Shown here in pieces: positions 53,337 through 63,471 of a stretch of 64,000 nt of DNA; position 1 is the stretch's first letter; every line of letters starts with the position of its first letter. The position numbers and the translations under genes are program-made. Below the pieces are notes generated by a model, which was not told the origin of the DNA, did no database searches, and saw only the letters and a list, made by a program, of their open reading frames with translations. Origin of the DNA: Ciceribacter thiooxidans (GTDB lineage: Bacteria; Pseudomonadota; Alphaproteobacteria; Rhizobiales; Rhizobiaceae); contig NZ_CP059896.1 of NCBI RefSeq assembly GCF_014126615.1, forward strand, positions 1,188,501 through 1,252,500. The letters run 5' to 3'.

Positions 53337-53736
53337 CGAGAAGCGCCACACCGAGGCCACCCCCGGCGACACGAGCGATCCCATCCGCAAGGAAACGGGT
53401 GTCGCCCATTTCTTCGCGGCGGCACGTTACTCGCGGCAGGGCTTTCTGCGACTGTACGAAGAGTCTGCCTTCCGTCATGAACTCCTTGCCTTCGCGGCCG
53501 GCTTCGGCCTCTTCGGGCTCGTCGGCGCGAGCTTCGGCGAGTTCATGACCTATGTCGTCCTGATGTTGTTGCTGTTTGCGGTGGAGGCGCTCAATACGGC
53601 GATCGAGGAGCTCGTCGACCGGGTGTCTCCGGAAATCTCGACGGTGGGGCGCAATGCCAAGGATCTCGGCTCGTTCGCGGTCTTCTGCCTGATCCTCGTG
53701 AATGCGGGTTTCGTCGGCTACACCGTATTCTTCTGA
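53329..53736 (+). CDS. dgkA: Diacylglycerol kinase (prokaryotic DgkA type)
   Basis: A 135-residue integral membrane kinase that returns diacylglycerol to phosphatidic acid. After a ~30-residue polar N-terminus, residues 33-40 (ARYSRQGFL) lead into three membrane helices, with the active-site Glu and Asn in FAVEALNTAIEELVDRVSPE and AKDLGSFAVFCLILVNAGF. Its start is 8 bases inside cobT, so it is translated from the same message. It ends next to a convergent histidine kinase. Confidence 0.93.
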   Translation: MADEKRHTEATPGDTSDPIRKETGVAHFFAAARYSRQGFLRLYEESAFRHELLAFAAGFGLFGLVGASFGEFMTYVVLMLLLFAVEALNTAIEELVDRVSPEISTVGRNAKDLGSFAVFCLILVNAGFVGYTVFF

Positions 53737-53781
53737 TCCGCCTGGCATTCCGGCATAGATACGGGCGTCGGATAACGGTGT

Positions 53782-55317
<1,536 letters not shown>

Positions 55318-55439
55318 GCTTCAAAATGTCGTCTGTCGCGCGATGGTGGGAGGCTAGCGACAAAAGATTAAGAAGATGCTCTCGAAAAGGATTTGTTTGC
55401 CATGCTCGAAAAGCCTTCGTTCGTGAAGAAGGCCGGATT

Positions 55440-56018
55440 GTGACCGCTTTTCGGCGCAGTCTCCGCGATGGTGTCGTCGGCGTCGCCATGTTGCTGCTCG
55501 CGTTGCTGATCATCGCCAAACTCGATCGGGACGGCGAACGGGACTTCTCCGGCGACCTCTACGTGGTCGATGGGGATACGATCGCCAAAGATAAGAGCCG
55601 GGCGAGACTCGAAGGGATTGATGCGCCCGAGTTCTCGCAGGCATGCAAACGTCGCGACGGAGAGACGTGGCGCTGCGGTGTCGAGGCAAGGCGGCGTCTT
55701 GCGGAATTGCTGGCGGCTCCCGGCTTTCTCTGCAAGGGCGGTGCTCTCGACCGCTATGGACGCCTTTTGGTGCGCTGCCGTGCGGGAGAACTCGACGTCA
55801 ACGGGCTCATGGTCCGCGAAGGGCTCGCCGTCGCCTATGGCGGCTATTCGGCGGAGGAAGCGGCCGCCCGCCGCGCAGGCTCCGGCATCTGGAACGGCTC
55901 CTTCGACCGGCCGGAGGTGTGGCGGCGTGCAAACGGCCTGGATGCTTCGGAGATGGCCCCCGCCGATGCCGGCAGCCGTCTTTTCGCTTTTCTCCGCCGG
56001 TTCTTTGGTATCAATTGA
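55440..56018 (+). CDS. Thermonuclease-family (SNase-like) protein
   Basis: A 192-residue secreted or membrane-bound nuclease-like protein. GTG 55440 follows GAAGG with 7-base spacing. Residues 7-29 are one hydrophobic segment (DGVVGVAMLLLALLIIAKL). The SNase-like domain has VVDGDTIAKDKSRARLEGID with A-P-E, then GGALDRYGRLLVRCRAGELD (Arg of the active site) and NGLMVREGLAVAYGGYSAEE. The catalytic Asp/Arg/Glu set appears present. Co-directional with the GST gene (19-base gap). Confidence 0.88.
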   Translation: MTAFRRSLRDGVVGVAMLLLALLIIAKLDRDGERDFSGDLYVVDGDTIAKDKSRARLEGIDAPEFSQACKRRDGETWRCGVEARRRLAELLAAPGFLCKGGALDRYGRLLVRCRAGELDVNGLMVREGLAVAYGGYSAEEAAARRAGSGIWNGSFDRPEVWRRANGLDASEMAPADAGSRLFAFLRRFFGIN

Positions 56019-56037
56019 CGGACCACGGAGGAAACAG

Positions 56038-56649
56038 ATGAAGTTATATGATGGCGGACGGGCGCCCAACCCGCGCCGGGTGACGGTGTTCCTGAAGGAG
56101 AAGGGCATCGAGGTCGAGACCGTGCCGGTGGACATGAACGCCCTCGGCCACAAGGCGCCGGAACTCACCGCCAAGAACCCGCTGCAGCGCTTGCCCGTCC
56201 TCGAACTCGACGACGGTACGGTGCTTTGCGAGTCCGTCGCGATCTGCCGTTATCTTGAGGAACTTCAGCCGGATCCGCCGCTTTTCGGCGTCGATGCCCG
56301 GGACCGGGCGATCGTCGAAATGTGGAACCGCCGCGCCGAGCTCATCTATTTTACCGCCGTTGCCGCGGCTTTCCGGCATATTCATCCGGCCATGGTGTCG
56401 TGGGAAGTGCCGCAGGTGCCGGAATGGGGCGAGGTCAACAAGCCGAAGGCGATCGAATTCCTGCGGTTCCTGAACGAGGAGCTTGCCGGACGACCCTTTG
56501 TCGCCGGGCAGCGGTATACCATCGCCGACATCACCGCGATGATTGCCTTCGACTTCATGAAGCCGGCCCGGATCACCTGTCCGGAGGAGTTCACCCATGT
56601 GTGGCGCTGGTACAGGGAGGTCGCCTCCCGTCCGAGCGCGGCCCTTTGA
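56038..56649 (+). CDS. Glutathione S-transferase family protein
   Basis: A 203-residue protein with the thioredoxin-fold N-domain (MKLYDGGRAPNPRRVTVFLK, PLQRLPVLELDDGTVLCESV-A-I-C-R-Y-L) and an all-helical C-domain (AGRPFVAGQRYTIADITAMI). E-S in LCESVAICRYL is the glutathione-binding Glu-Ser. The thiol site (Ser/Cys) lies around R14-V15 and is not clear. ATG 56038 follows GGAGGAAACAG. Neighbour to SNase and UDG genes on the same strand. Confidence 0.93.
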   Translation: MKLYDGGRAPNPRRVTVFLKEKGIEVETVPVDMNALGHKAPELTAKNPLQRLPVLELDDGTVLCESVAICRYLEELQPDPPLFGVDARDRAIVEMWNRRAELIYFTAVAAAFRHIHPAMVSWEVPQVPEWGEVNKPKAIEFLRFLNEELAGRPFVAGQRYTIADITAMIAFDFMKPARITCPEEFTHVWRWYREVASRPSAAL

Positions 56650-56660
56650 CCGGCCTGTTG

Positions 56661-57305
56661 ATGGCGAAGGATCAATTGGAGCAACTGCGCAGGGAAATCG
56701 CGCTTTGCCGGATCTGTCGTGACACGCCGCAAGGCGGGACGGCAGAGCGCTTGCCGCATGAACCGCGCCCGGTCGCCGTCCTTTCCGGGACCGCACGCAT
56801 CCTGATCGCCGGCCAGGCGCCCGGTCTTCGCGTGCACGAGACGGGACTGCCCTTCAATGACGCCTCCGGTGACCGCCTGCGGCAATGGATGGGGGTGGAT
56901 CGCGAGGCCTTCTACGATCCCGGGCGTTTCGCCATCGTGCCGATGGGATTCTGTTTTCCCGGCTACAACAGTCAGGGTCACGACCTGCCGCCGCGGCGTG
57001 AATGCGCGCCTGCCTGGCGCGACCGCGTGATTGCGGCGATGCCGCAGGTCGAGCTTATCCTCGCCGTCGGACAATATGCGCACGCCTGGCACCTCGGCAG
57101 CCGGCGGAAGCGAACGCTCGGCGAGACGGTGCGGCACTGGCATGAGTACCTCCGCGATGTCGAATCGCCCGGCCCGAGAGTGCTGCCGCTGCCGCATCCG
57201 AGCTGGCGGAACACGGGATGGCTGAAGAGAAATCCATGGTTCGAGCAGGAGTTGCTTCCGGTGCTGCGCGAGGAAGTGGATCGTTTGTGTTCTTCGCCTT
57301 TGTGA
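56661..57305 (+). CDS. Uracil-DNA glycosylase family protein
   Basis: A 214-residue base-excision repair enzyme. Motif A is ARILIAGQAPGLRVHETGLP with F-N-D, and the C-terminal motif is PLPHPSWRN. Cys residues near the start (C-R-I-C) and in RRECAPAW resemble the Fe-S ligands of family 4-type UDGs, though the set is incomplete in what I can identify. It removes uracil from DNA. It starts 11 bases after the GST stop, on the same strand. Confidence 0.85.
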   Translation: MAKDQLEQLRREIALCRICRDTPQGGTAERLPHEPRPVAVLSGTARILIAGQAPGLRVHETGLPFNDASGDRLRQWMGVDREAFYDPGRFAIVPMGFCFPGYNSQGHDLPPRRECAPAWRDRVIAAMPQVELILAVGQYAHAWHLGSRRKRTLGETVRHWHEYLRDVESPGPRVLPLPHPSWRNTGWLKRNPWFEQELLPVLREEVDRLCSSPL

Positions 57306-57362
57306 GCTTTCAAAACGGAGAATCTCCGCTATACCGGGAATAATTTTCCGAAGGATCATGGC

Positions 57363-57851
57363 ATGGACCGTCTCGACCGAAAGATTTTGCGCATACTCCA
57401 GGAAGATTCCACGCTCGCCGTGGCCGATCTCGCCAAGAAGGTCGGACTTTCCACGACGCCTTGCTGGCGCCGTATCCAGAAGATGGAGGAGGACGGCGTC
57501 ATTCGCCGGCGGGTGGCGCTTCTCGATCCCGGCAAGGTCAACACCAAGGTCACCGTCTTCGTGTCGATCCGCACCAACACCCATTCGATCGAATGGCTGA
57601 AGCGCTTCTCCGAAGTGGTCGTCGACTTTCCGGAAGTCGTCGAATTCTACCGCATGAGCGGCGACGTCGACTATCTGCTGCGCGTGGTGGTGCCGGATAT
57701 CGCCGCCTACGACGCCTTCTACAAACGGTTGATCGCTCGAATCGAGATCCGCGACGTATCCTCGGCTTTCGCCATGGAGCAGATCAAGTACACGACCGAG
57801 CTGCCGCTCGACTACATGCTCCTCGACAACCCGAAGTCCCAGGAGGACTGA
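57363..57851 (+). CDS. Lrp/AsnC family transcriptional regulator
   Basis: A 162-residue regulator with the typical HTH (MDRLDRKILRILQEDSTLAV, ADLAKKVGLSTTPCWRRIQK, MEEDGVIRRRVALLDPGKVN) and RAM domain (EVVEFYRMSGDVDYLLRVVV). ATG 57363 is followed by the expected DRLDRKIL. It shares no clear target with its neighbours and may be a global leucine-type regulator. Convergent with the AlkD-like gene. Confidence 0.94.
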   Translation: MDRLDRKILRILQEDSTLAVADLAKKVGLSTTPCWRRIQKMEEDGVIRRRVALLDPGKVNTKVTVFVSIRTNTHSIEWLKRFSEVVVDFPEVVEFYRMSGDVDYLLRVVVPDIAAYDAFYKRLIARIEIRDVSSAFAMEQIKYTTELPLDYMLLDNPKSQED

Positions 57852-57869
57852 CCTCGTCCCGTAGGGGCG

Positions 57870-58559
57870 TCAGTCCTTCAGCCGCGCCAGGACCTTTTCG
57901 CTCGCAAGCTCGCGCACGGCATCCCTGCCGATCCAGCGGGCGGTCTTGTTCGCACTGGTGGCGAGCTTCTCCGCGAGATCGAGCGACGGGACGTGGCAGG
58001 TGCGGTTGCGCTTGCCGATGTTGCGGAGCGCCCAGTTCACCGCCTTGCGGACGAAGTTGCGCTCGTCTGAAGCGTGCGTTTCGACCAGCGCCAGGTAGCC
58101 GAGGATCAGGCTGTCCGGCTCCTGCTTAAGGTGAACCGCCGCCGAGGCGATCATCGAAAAGGCTGTGCGTCGCACGAATTCACGTTCGTCGGCTGCGAAT
58201 TCCGGAATGAGGCGTTCCAGCCGCGCGGTGACGAAAAGGTCGGCTGCGGCGTCGACGATTTCCCACGACGCGAAATCGCCGGCGAGACGGCGCGCCGTTG
58301 CGGCCTCCAGCGTCTTCGGATCGAGCGTGTAGAGCGCCAGCATCCGCGCTTCACGGATACCGGTCTCCCAGAGTTCGAGCGCCCGGGCAGGGTTCTTCTT
58401 CACCTGCCGGGCGATCTTTTGCATCACAGGGTTGGAAATGCCGAGCGCGTTGTCGGTCACGATGCCGAACCGGCCCATGCCGGCAATGTTCTCGTAGTTC
58501 CTCAGTGTTCCGAGGAAGGCGACGATCTCACCGGTGGTCGCGGCCGGTCCGAGGGTCAT
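57870..58559 (-). CDS. DNA alkylation repair protein (AlkD/HEAT-like)
   Basis: A 229-residue all-helical protein made of HEAT-like repeats. The N-terminal part has NYENIAGMGRFGIVTDNALG-I-S-N-P and the central part EARMLALYTLDPKTLEAATA and GDFASWEIVDAAADLFVTA, typical of the AlkD family, which removes alkylated bases from DNA. The C-terminal DERNFVRKAVNWALRNIGKR contains the conserved R-K-x-x-N-W-A-L. The gene starts 4 bases inside the end of the upstream dehydrogenase (overlap 58556-58559), so they are co-translated. Confidence 0.9.
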   Translation of the reverse strand: MTLGPAATTGEIVAFLGTLRNYENIAGMGRFGIVTDNALGISNPVMQKIARQVKKNPARALELWETGIREARMLALYTLDPKTLEAATARRLAGDFASWEIVDAAADLFVTARLERLIPEFAADEREFVRRTAFSMIASAAVHLKQEPDSLILGYLALVETHASDERNFVRKAVNWALRNIGKRNRTCHVPSLDLAEKLATSANKTARWIGRDAVRELASEKVLARLKD

Positions 58560-59425
58560 TTTTCAAGCCGTGCGAGAAGCGAGGACGTGTCCCAGCGCTT
58601 GCCGCCGAGCTTCTGCACCTCGCCGTAGAACTGGTCGACGAGCGCGGTGACGGGCAGGGCGGCGCCGTTGCGGCGGGCTTCCGAGAGCACGATGTCGAGG
58701 TCCTTGCGCATCCAGTCGACGGCGAAGCCAAAATCGTACTTGCTCTGGTTCATGGTCTTGTAGCGGTTTTCCATCTGCCAGGAGCCGGCTGCGCCCTTGG
58801 AGATGACTTCGATAACCTTTTCAATGTCGAGGCCGGCTTTCTTGCCAAAGTGAATCCCTTCGGCGAGGCCCTGGACGAGGCCGGCGATGCAGATCTGGTT
58901 GACCATCTTGGTGAGCTGGCCGGCGCCGGCAGGCCCCATCAGCCCGACCATCCGTGCATAGGCGTCGATGACCGGCCGGGCGCGCTCGAAGACCGCTTCG
59001 TCGCCGCCGCACATCACCGTCAGAACGCCGTTTTCGGCACCTGCCTGGCCGCCGGAGACGGGTGCGTCGATGAAGTCGCAGCCTCTGGCCTTCGCGGCGT
59101 CATAGAGTTCACGGGCGACCTCGGCCGAGGCGGTGGTGTTGTCGATCAGCACGGCTCCGGACTTCATGCCGGCAAGCACGCCGTCGGGGCCGATGGTCAC
59201 GGAGCGGAGGTCGTCGTCGTTGCCGACGCAGGTGAAGACGAAGTCGGCATCGCGGGCAGCTTCCGCCGGCGTGGCGGCGGCGCGGCCGCCGTGTTGCTTC
59301 ACCCAGCTCTCCGCCTTTGCGGTCGTCCGGTTGTAGACGGTGACGTCATGGCCTCCCTTCGCCTTCAGGTGTCCGGCCATGGGATATCCCATGACGCCCA
59401 GTCCGATGAATGCAATCCTGGCCAT
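58556..59425 (-). CDS. NAD(P)-dependent 3-hydroxyisobutyrate dehydrogenase-like protein
   Basis: A beta-hydroxyacid dehydrogenase of 289 residues. Rossmann motif IAFIGLGVMGYPMAGHLKAK; substrate-binding FIDAPVSGGQAGAENGVLTV; and the catalytic Lys in GAGQLTKMVNQICIAGLVQG. The residues fit HIBADH/GLYR relatives; substrate may be a 3-hydroxy acid or tartronate semialdehyde. It overlaps the AlkD-like gene by 4 bases. Confidence 0.94.
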   Translation of the reverse strand: MARIAFIGLGVMGYPMAGHLKAKGGHDVTVYNRTTAKAESWVKQHGGRAAATPAEAARDADFVFTCVGNDDDLRSVTIGPDGVLAGMKSGAVLIDNTTASAEVARELYDAAKARGCDFIDAPVSGGQAGAENGVLTVMCGGDEAVFERARPVIDAYARMVGLMGPAGAGQLTKMVNQICIAGLVQGLAEGIHFGKKAGLDIEKVIEVISKGAAGSWQMENRYKTMNQSKYDFGFAVDWMRKDLDIVLSEARRNGAALPVTALVDQFYGEVQKLGGKRWDTSSLLARLEK

Positions 59426-59528
59426 GTCGTCTCTCCCGAAAGTTCGTTTGCAGCGAAAGCTTTAGAGGAAAGACGTCTGCTCCTCAATCGCGATCTCCGG
59501 GAGAGGTTGCCCGATCGTCGTCGGCTGT

Positions 59529-60338
59529 TCAGTCCTTGAGACGCGCTATCACGAGATGGCCGGGGCTCGGCTCGCCGTCCTGCATGCGCACGTTGATCTC
59601 GCCGATCTCGACCACCTCGAAGCCGGTCTGTTCGAGCCGTTCGCGGATATAGGCCTCCGAATGCAGGAAGCGCTGGTGCGGGCCGACGATGTAGGCGCGG
59701 CCATCCCCTGCTGAAAGGGTCTCCGAGGAGAAGACGAAAATTCCGCCCGGCACCATGTTCTCGCTGGCGCCGAAGAAGAGCGGCTCGAGCGCGCCGAGAT
59801 AGGGCAGCACGTCCGTCGCGGTGATGAGGTCGAAGGCTTCCTCGTCGTTGTCTTCTAGGAAATCCTCGACTTCGGCGACGTAGAGCGTTTCGTAGAGGTC
59901 CTTCTCGTGGGCGAGTTCGACCATGTTCTCCGAGATGTCGATGCCGGTAATGTCGCCGACCATGTCGCGGAGCGCGCCGCCGGTGAGCCCGGTGCCGCAA
60001 CCGAGATCGAGCATGCGCCGGAACGGACCGAGGCCGAGCGCCTGCAGGCGCTGGCGAACCATCATCGGCACCGTGTAGCCGAGCTGTTCGACGAGGATGT
60101 CCTCGAAGGCTTCGGCGTGCTGGTCGAAGAGGGTTTCGACATAGGCGTCGGGTGCCTTCGGCGGTGTTTCGCCGCGGCCGAGGGCTGCGATACGGACGGC
60201 CGCGCCGCCGTGGTCTTCGGGGTCGAGTTCGAGAACGTGCCGGTAGGCCTCGACAGCCGCGTCGACATTGCCGGCCTTTTCGAGCGCCAGCGCGCGGTGA
60301 TAGGCCTCCGCCAGTGCTTCTTCGTCGATCTTTGCCAT
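59529..60338 (-). CDS. SAM-dependent methyltransferase with TPR repeats
   Basis: A 269-residue protein. An N-terminal helical part (residues ~5-45, LAEAYHRALALEKAGNVDAA-V-E-A-Y-R-H-V-L) looks like a TPR. A class I methyltransferase fold follows: motif I MLDLGCGTGLTGGALRDMVG, motif II FDLITATDVLPYLGALEPLF, and a C-terminal GFEVVEIGEINVRMQDGEPS. Substrate not identified; similar proteins are called predicted TPR methyltransferases. Divergent from the DUF2270 gene. Confidence 0.9.
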   Translation of the reverse strand: MAKIDEEALAEAYHRALALEKAGNVDAAVEAYRHVLELDPEDHGGAAVRIAALGRGETPPKAPDAYVETLFDQHAEAFEDILVEQLGYTVPMMVRQRLQALGLGPFRRMLDLGCGTGLTGGALRDMVGDITGIDISENMVELAHEKDLYETLYVAEVEDFLEDNDEEAFDLITATDVLPYLGALEPLFFGASENMVPGGIFVFSSETLSAGDGRAYIVGPHQRFLHSEAYIRERLEQTGFEVVEIGEINVRMQDGEPSPGHLVIARLKD

Positions 60339-60493
60339 GTGGAAGCTCCTCGGGGAGTGTTCGTCTTCCGGCGCCCGGCGCCGCGAGGCCCGGGTCTACA
60401 GACTCCCGGCGGATTTGGCAATGCGGACGCCCGGAACCTGCGGGCGTCTTCTCCGTTGTAGAGACATTGATGCATCCAGCGTTCGGGGGAAAT

Positions 60494-61216
60494 ATGGCCA
60501 AGGAGTCTCCGCTGCGCGCGGCAGTGGTGCACGAGGCGCGAAGGGCGCCGACACTGCCCGTCACCTCCGCCGAGAAGGCGAATCTGATCATTCACTACTA
60601 CCGCGGCGAGATCGGCCGGATGATCAGCTGGCGCGACCGCATCGACCGGAGTTCCAACTGGGCGATCACCGTCGTCGCCGGCCTTCTGTCAGTCTCCCTG
60701 TCGACACCGACCTCGCATCACGGCGTCGTGCTCTTCGCCATGCTTCTCATTTCGCTCTTCCTGCTGATCGAGGCGCGTCGCTACCGCTTCTTCGACGTCT
60801 ATCGCGCCCGCGTCCGCCAGCTGGAACGCTACTATTTCGCCCAGGCGCTGTGCCCGGATGACGAACTCAATCCTGACTGGGCCGCAGCGATCGCGAAAAG
60901 CCTGCGCCAGCCGACATTCCTCATCAGCTACCGCGAGGCGCTGTTCCGCCGCATTCGCCGCAACTACTGCTGGATGTACATGATCCTGCTGCTGGCCTGG
61001 AGCCTGAAGATATCCACGCCCAAACTCCTGCCCGACCAGCCGCGGGCGGATCTGGTCCATTCGCTGGCGCAGCTGGTCCACAATGCGGCGCTCGGCGGCG
61101 TGCCTGGCTGGGCCGTGCTGACGGTCGTCGGCTTTTGGCACGCCGGCATTCTCTACGCCGCCCTCCACAGGGAACCCGACGAGGGCGAATTCGCCCACGG
61201 CGAGGTTCATGTGTGA
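60494..61216 (+). CDS. DUF2270 family membrane protein
   Basis: A 240-residue inner-membrane protein with four hydrophobic segments (NWAITVVAGLLSVSLS; VVLFAMLLISLFLLIEA; YCWMYMILLLAWSLKI; WAVLTVVGFWHAGILYAALH). An N-terminal soluble part precedes them. The motif LLIEARRYRFFDVYRARVRQ and IRRNYCWMYM fit DUF2270. The start at 60494 follows GGGGGAA; ATG 60470 is an alternative. It ends 7 bases before the convergent usg gene. Function unknown. Confidence 0.85.
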   Translation: MAKESPLRAAVVHEARRAPTLPVTSAEKANLIIHYYRGEIGRMISWRDRIDRSSNWAITVVAGLLSVSLSTPTSHHGVVLFAMLLISLFLLIEARRYRFFDVYRARVRQLERYYFAQALCPDDELNPDWAAAIAKSLRQPTFLISYREALFRRIRRNYCWMYMILLLAWSLKISTPKLLPDQPRADLVHSLAQLVHNAALGGVPGWAVLTVVGFWHAGILYAALHREPDEGEFAHGEVHV

Positions 61217-61223
61217 TTTCTCC

Positions 61224-61490
61224 TCAGTGGAGGATGAACTCGCCCTTCAACGCCCGCCACTCGTTGGCACCGATCAGCCGCCGATGGACGTAGCAGACGG
61301 AATGGAGCGGTCCGTCGAGCTTCTCCTGCCAGAATGTCAGGAAGCTCTTCATTTCCGGAAATTCCGGCGCGAGATCATAGTGCTGCCAAACATAGGTTTG
61401 CAGCACGGCAGGGTGATCCGGCATCCGGTAGAGGATTTGTGCGGTCGTCAGGCCGTAGCCCTTCAGCATCATTTCCATGTCGTGGTTCAT
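61224..61490 (-). CDS. Usg family protein
   Basis: An 88-residue protein of the alphaproteobacterial Usg family. The core (LKGYGLTTAQILYRMPDHPA, VLQTYVWQHYDLAPEFPEMK, LDGPLHSVCYVHRRLIGANE-W-R) is unmistakable. I favour the ATG at 61490 because GAGG lies 5 bases upstream and gives normal family length; an in-frame start at 61589 adds 33 residues with no family match. Usg is named from the trpF region in some alphaproteobacteria, but no trp gene is here and its function is unclear. Confidence 0.85.
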   Translation of the reverse strand: MNHDMEMMLKGYGLTTAQILYRMPDHPAVLQTYVWQHYDLAPEFPEMKSFLTFWQEKLDGPLHSVCYVHRRLIGANEWRALKGEFILH

Positions 61491-61729
61491 CGCAGCCTCG
61501 CAACGCTGTTCCCATTGCTCTCCCGCCGGAACGAATGGCGTTTGCCGCTTCTGTCGTACCCCGACGGGGTCTTTCCCAGACATGACCATGGAAGCACCGC
61601 TTTGCTTAAGCGAGGCTTAATATTCGTTCGAATTTCGGAAATTATACCTTTCCAATCAGGTGGTTGGCAGTTCTCATCGCCGAGTGCTGCCAGCGCCGCC
61701 CAGCCTGTCTTGCGGGCGGCGCTGCGAGC

Positions 61730-62560
61730 TTACCGTTTGAGGTGGCGGGTCAGGCGGGCTTCGAGAGCTGCCCAGACGTGACGCATGGTCTCGACGATCG
61801 ACAGGTAGAAGACTGCGGCCCAGAGATAGGCCTGATAATCGAAGGTCCGCGAGAAGGTGTAGCGGGTCTGGCCCATAAGATCGAGCACGGTGACGACCGC
61901 GACGACCGCCGAGCCCTTGATCATCAGCACGATCTCATTGCCGTAAGGGCGAAGTGCCACGATGAGGGCTTGCGGCAGGATGATCTTCCAGAACGTGACG
62001 AAGGGCGAGAGACCGAGCGACTTCGCGCCCTCGATCTGGCCGTTCGGAACGCTCTGGATGGCGCCGCGCAGGATTTCGGCCTGATAGGCGGCGGTGTTCA
62101 TGGTCATCGACAGCAGTGCGCAGTACCAGGCTTCACGGAAAAACCACCAGAGGCCGACCGCCTCGATCTGCGGACGGAAGCTGCCGAGACCGTAATAGAT
62201 GAGATAGATCTGGGCGAGCAGCGGCGTCCCGCGGAAGATGTAAACATAGGCGTAGGAGATACCGTTCAGCACCCGGTTCTTCGACATCCGGGCAAAGGCG
62301 ATCGGCATTGAAAGGACTGCGCCGAAGAAGATGGAGGCGAAGACGAGCGTTGCCGTGACCCAGAGACCGGAGAGGTAGCGCGGTCCGTACTTGACGAATT
62401 TGTCGGTGTCCCAGTTGCTGACCATCATGTAGATCAGCGAGAGCGCCAGCAGCCCCCAAAGGGCGAGGCCGACATACCCGATCAGCCGGCCCGCTGTCGT
62501 GGGCTTCGCCGGCATGACGGGGGCGGGGCGGGGGGCGATGAGTTCGGTCGTGTAGCTCAT
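61730..62560 (-). CDS. Polar amino-acid ABC transporter, permease (HisM-like)
   Basis: A 276-residue inner-membrane permease. It has about five membrane segments and the EAA loop (AEILRGAIQSVPNGQIEGAK, SLGLSPFVTFWKIILPQALI), marking a binding-protein-dependent amino-acid importer. It partners with the upstream permease (62557) and the substrate-binding gene at the window edge. Its start overlaps the upstream gene by 4 bases. Likely histidine/lysine/arginine-type, by resemblance; the ATPase gene is not seen here. Confidence 0.92.
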   Translation of the reverse strand: MSYTTELIAPRPAPVMPAKPTTAGRLIGYVGLALWGLLALSLIYMMVSNWDTDKFVKYGPRYLSGLWVTATLVFASIFFGAVLSMPIAFARMSKNRVLNGISYAYVYIFRGTPLLAQIYLIYYGLGSFRPQIEAVGLWWFFREAWYCALLSMTMNTAAYQAEILRGAIQSVPNGQIEGAKSLGLSPFVTFWKIILPQALIVALRPYGNEIVLMIKGSAVVAVVTVLDLMGQTRYTFSRTFDYQAYLWAAVFYLSIVETMRHVWAALEARLTRHLKR

Positions 62561-63357
62561 CGGCGGGCCTCCGCACGACGGCTCCAGCGGTCGATGAGGC
62601 TGAGGCCACCCGACGAAAGCACGGCCAGCCCGAGATAGAGGCCACAGGCGAGCACGTAGAAGAAGAAGGCTTCCTTGCTGACCTTCGCGGCAACGCCCGT
62701 CTGACGCAGGATGTCGGTGAGGCCGATGACCGAAACGAGTGCCGTATCCTTCAGAAGGTTCATCCAGAGATTTCCGAGTCCGGGAAGGGCAATGCGGATC
62801 AGCTGCGGCAGGATGACCAGCCGCATCGTCCGCCCGCGGTGAAGGCCGAGCGCGTCGCCGGCTTCGTACTGTCCCTGCGGAATGGCGCGGAAGGCCGAAA
62901 GCAGCACTTCCGAGCAGTAGGAGGAAAATACGACCGAGAGTGCGATCATGCCGGAGGCGAAGGCGTTGATCTCGACACGTTCGTCGTAGCCGAAGGCGTT
63001 GAGCACGGCCTGGATCGCCATCTGCAGGCCGTAATAGACGATGAAGAGCGTGAGGAGCTCCGGAAGGCCTCGGAAGATCGTCGTGTATATACCACCGGCC
63101 AGTCTCAGGATCTTGTCCTGCGACTGCATGGCGAGTGCGATCATGAACCCCATCAGCAGCCCGACCGGCAACGTCGCCAGGGATAGCGTCACCGTGACCT
63201 TCACGCCGAAGGCGATTTCATCGCCCCACCCCTCGGGGCCGCACGATGCCAGAGTTGAGCCGAAGAGAGTAAAGAGGCCTGCAGGTCCGCAAAACGGATC
63301 AAACGTATATTGCACCCAGGCCCAGAGTGCGCCGATCGCGGAAAGTAATCCGCTCAT
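62557..63357 (-). CDS. Polar amino-acid ABC transporter, permease (HisQ-like)
   Basis: A 266-residue permease of the same importer. The EAA loop reads EVLLSAFRAIPQGQYEAGDA, LGLHRGRTMRLVILPQLIRI. The N-terminal half has FGVKVTVTLSLATLPVGLLM-G-F-M as the first membrane domain. It overlaps the HisM-like gene by 4 bases and follows the binding-protein gene by 114 bases, so the operon order is binding protein - HisQ - HisM. Confidence 0.92.
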   Translation of the reverse strand: MSGLLSAIGALWAWVQYTFDPFCGPAGLFTLFGSTLASCGPEGWGDEIAFGVKVTVTLSLATLPVGLLMGFMIALAMQSQDKILRLAGGIYTTIFRGLPELLTLFIVYYGLQMAIQAVLNAFGYDERVEINAFASGMIALSVVFSSYCSEVLLSAFRAIPQGQYEAGDALGLHRGRTMRLVILPQLIRIALPGLGNLWMNLLKDTALVSVIGLTDILRQTGVAAKVSKEAFFFYVLACGLYLGLAVLSSGGLSLIDRWSRRAEARR

Positions 63358-63471
63358 GCCTGTTCCCCTGTCGCGGTCTGCGCCGCCTTGTCCTTGTTTC
63401 CGTCTGCACGAAACGTAAATGGCGGAAGAACCTGCCTTCCGCCATCCGTGAGCGATCTCCGAACCCGGCGA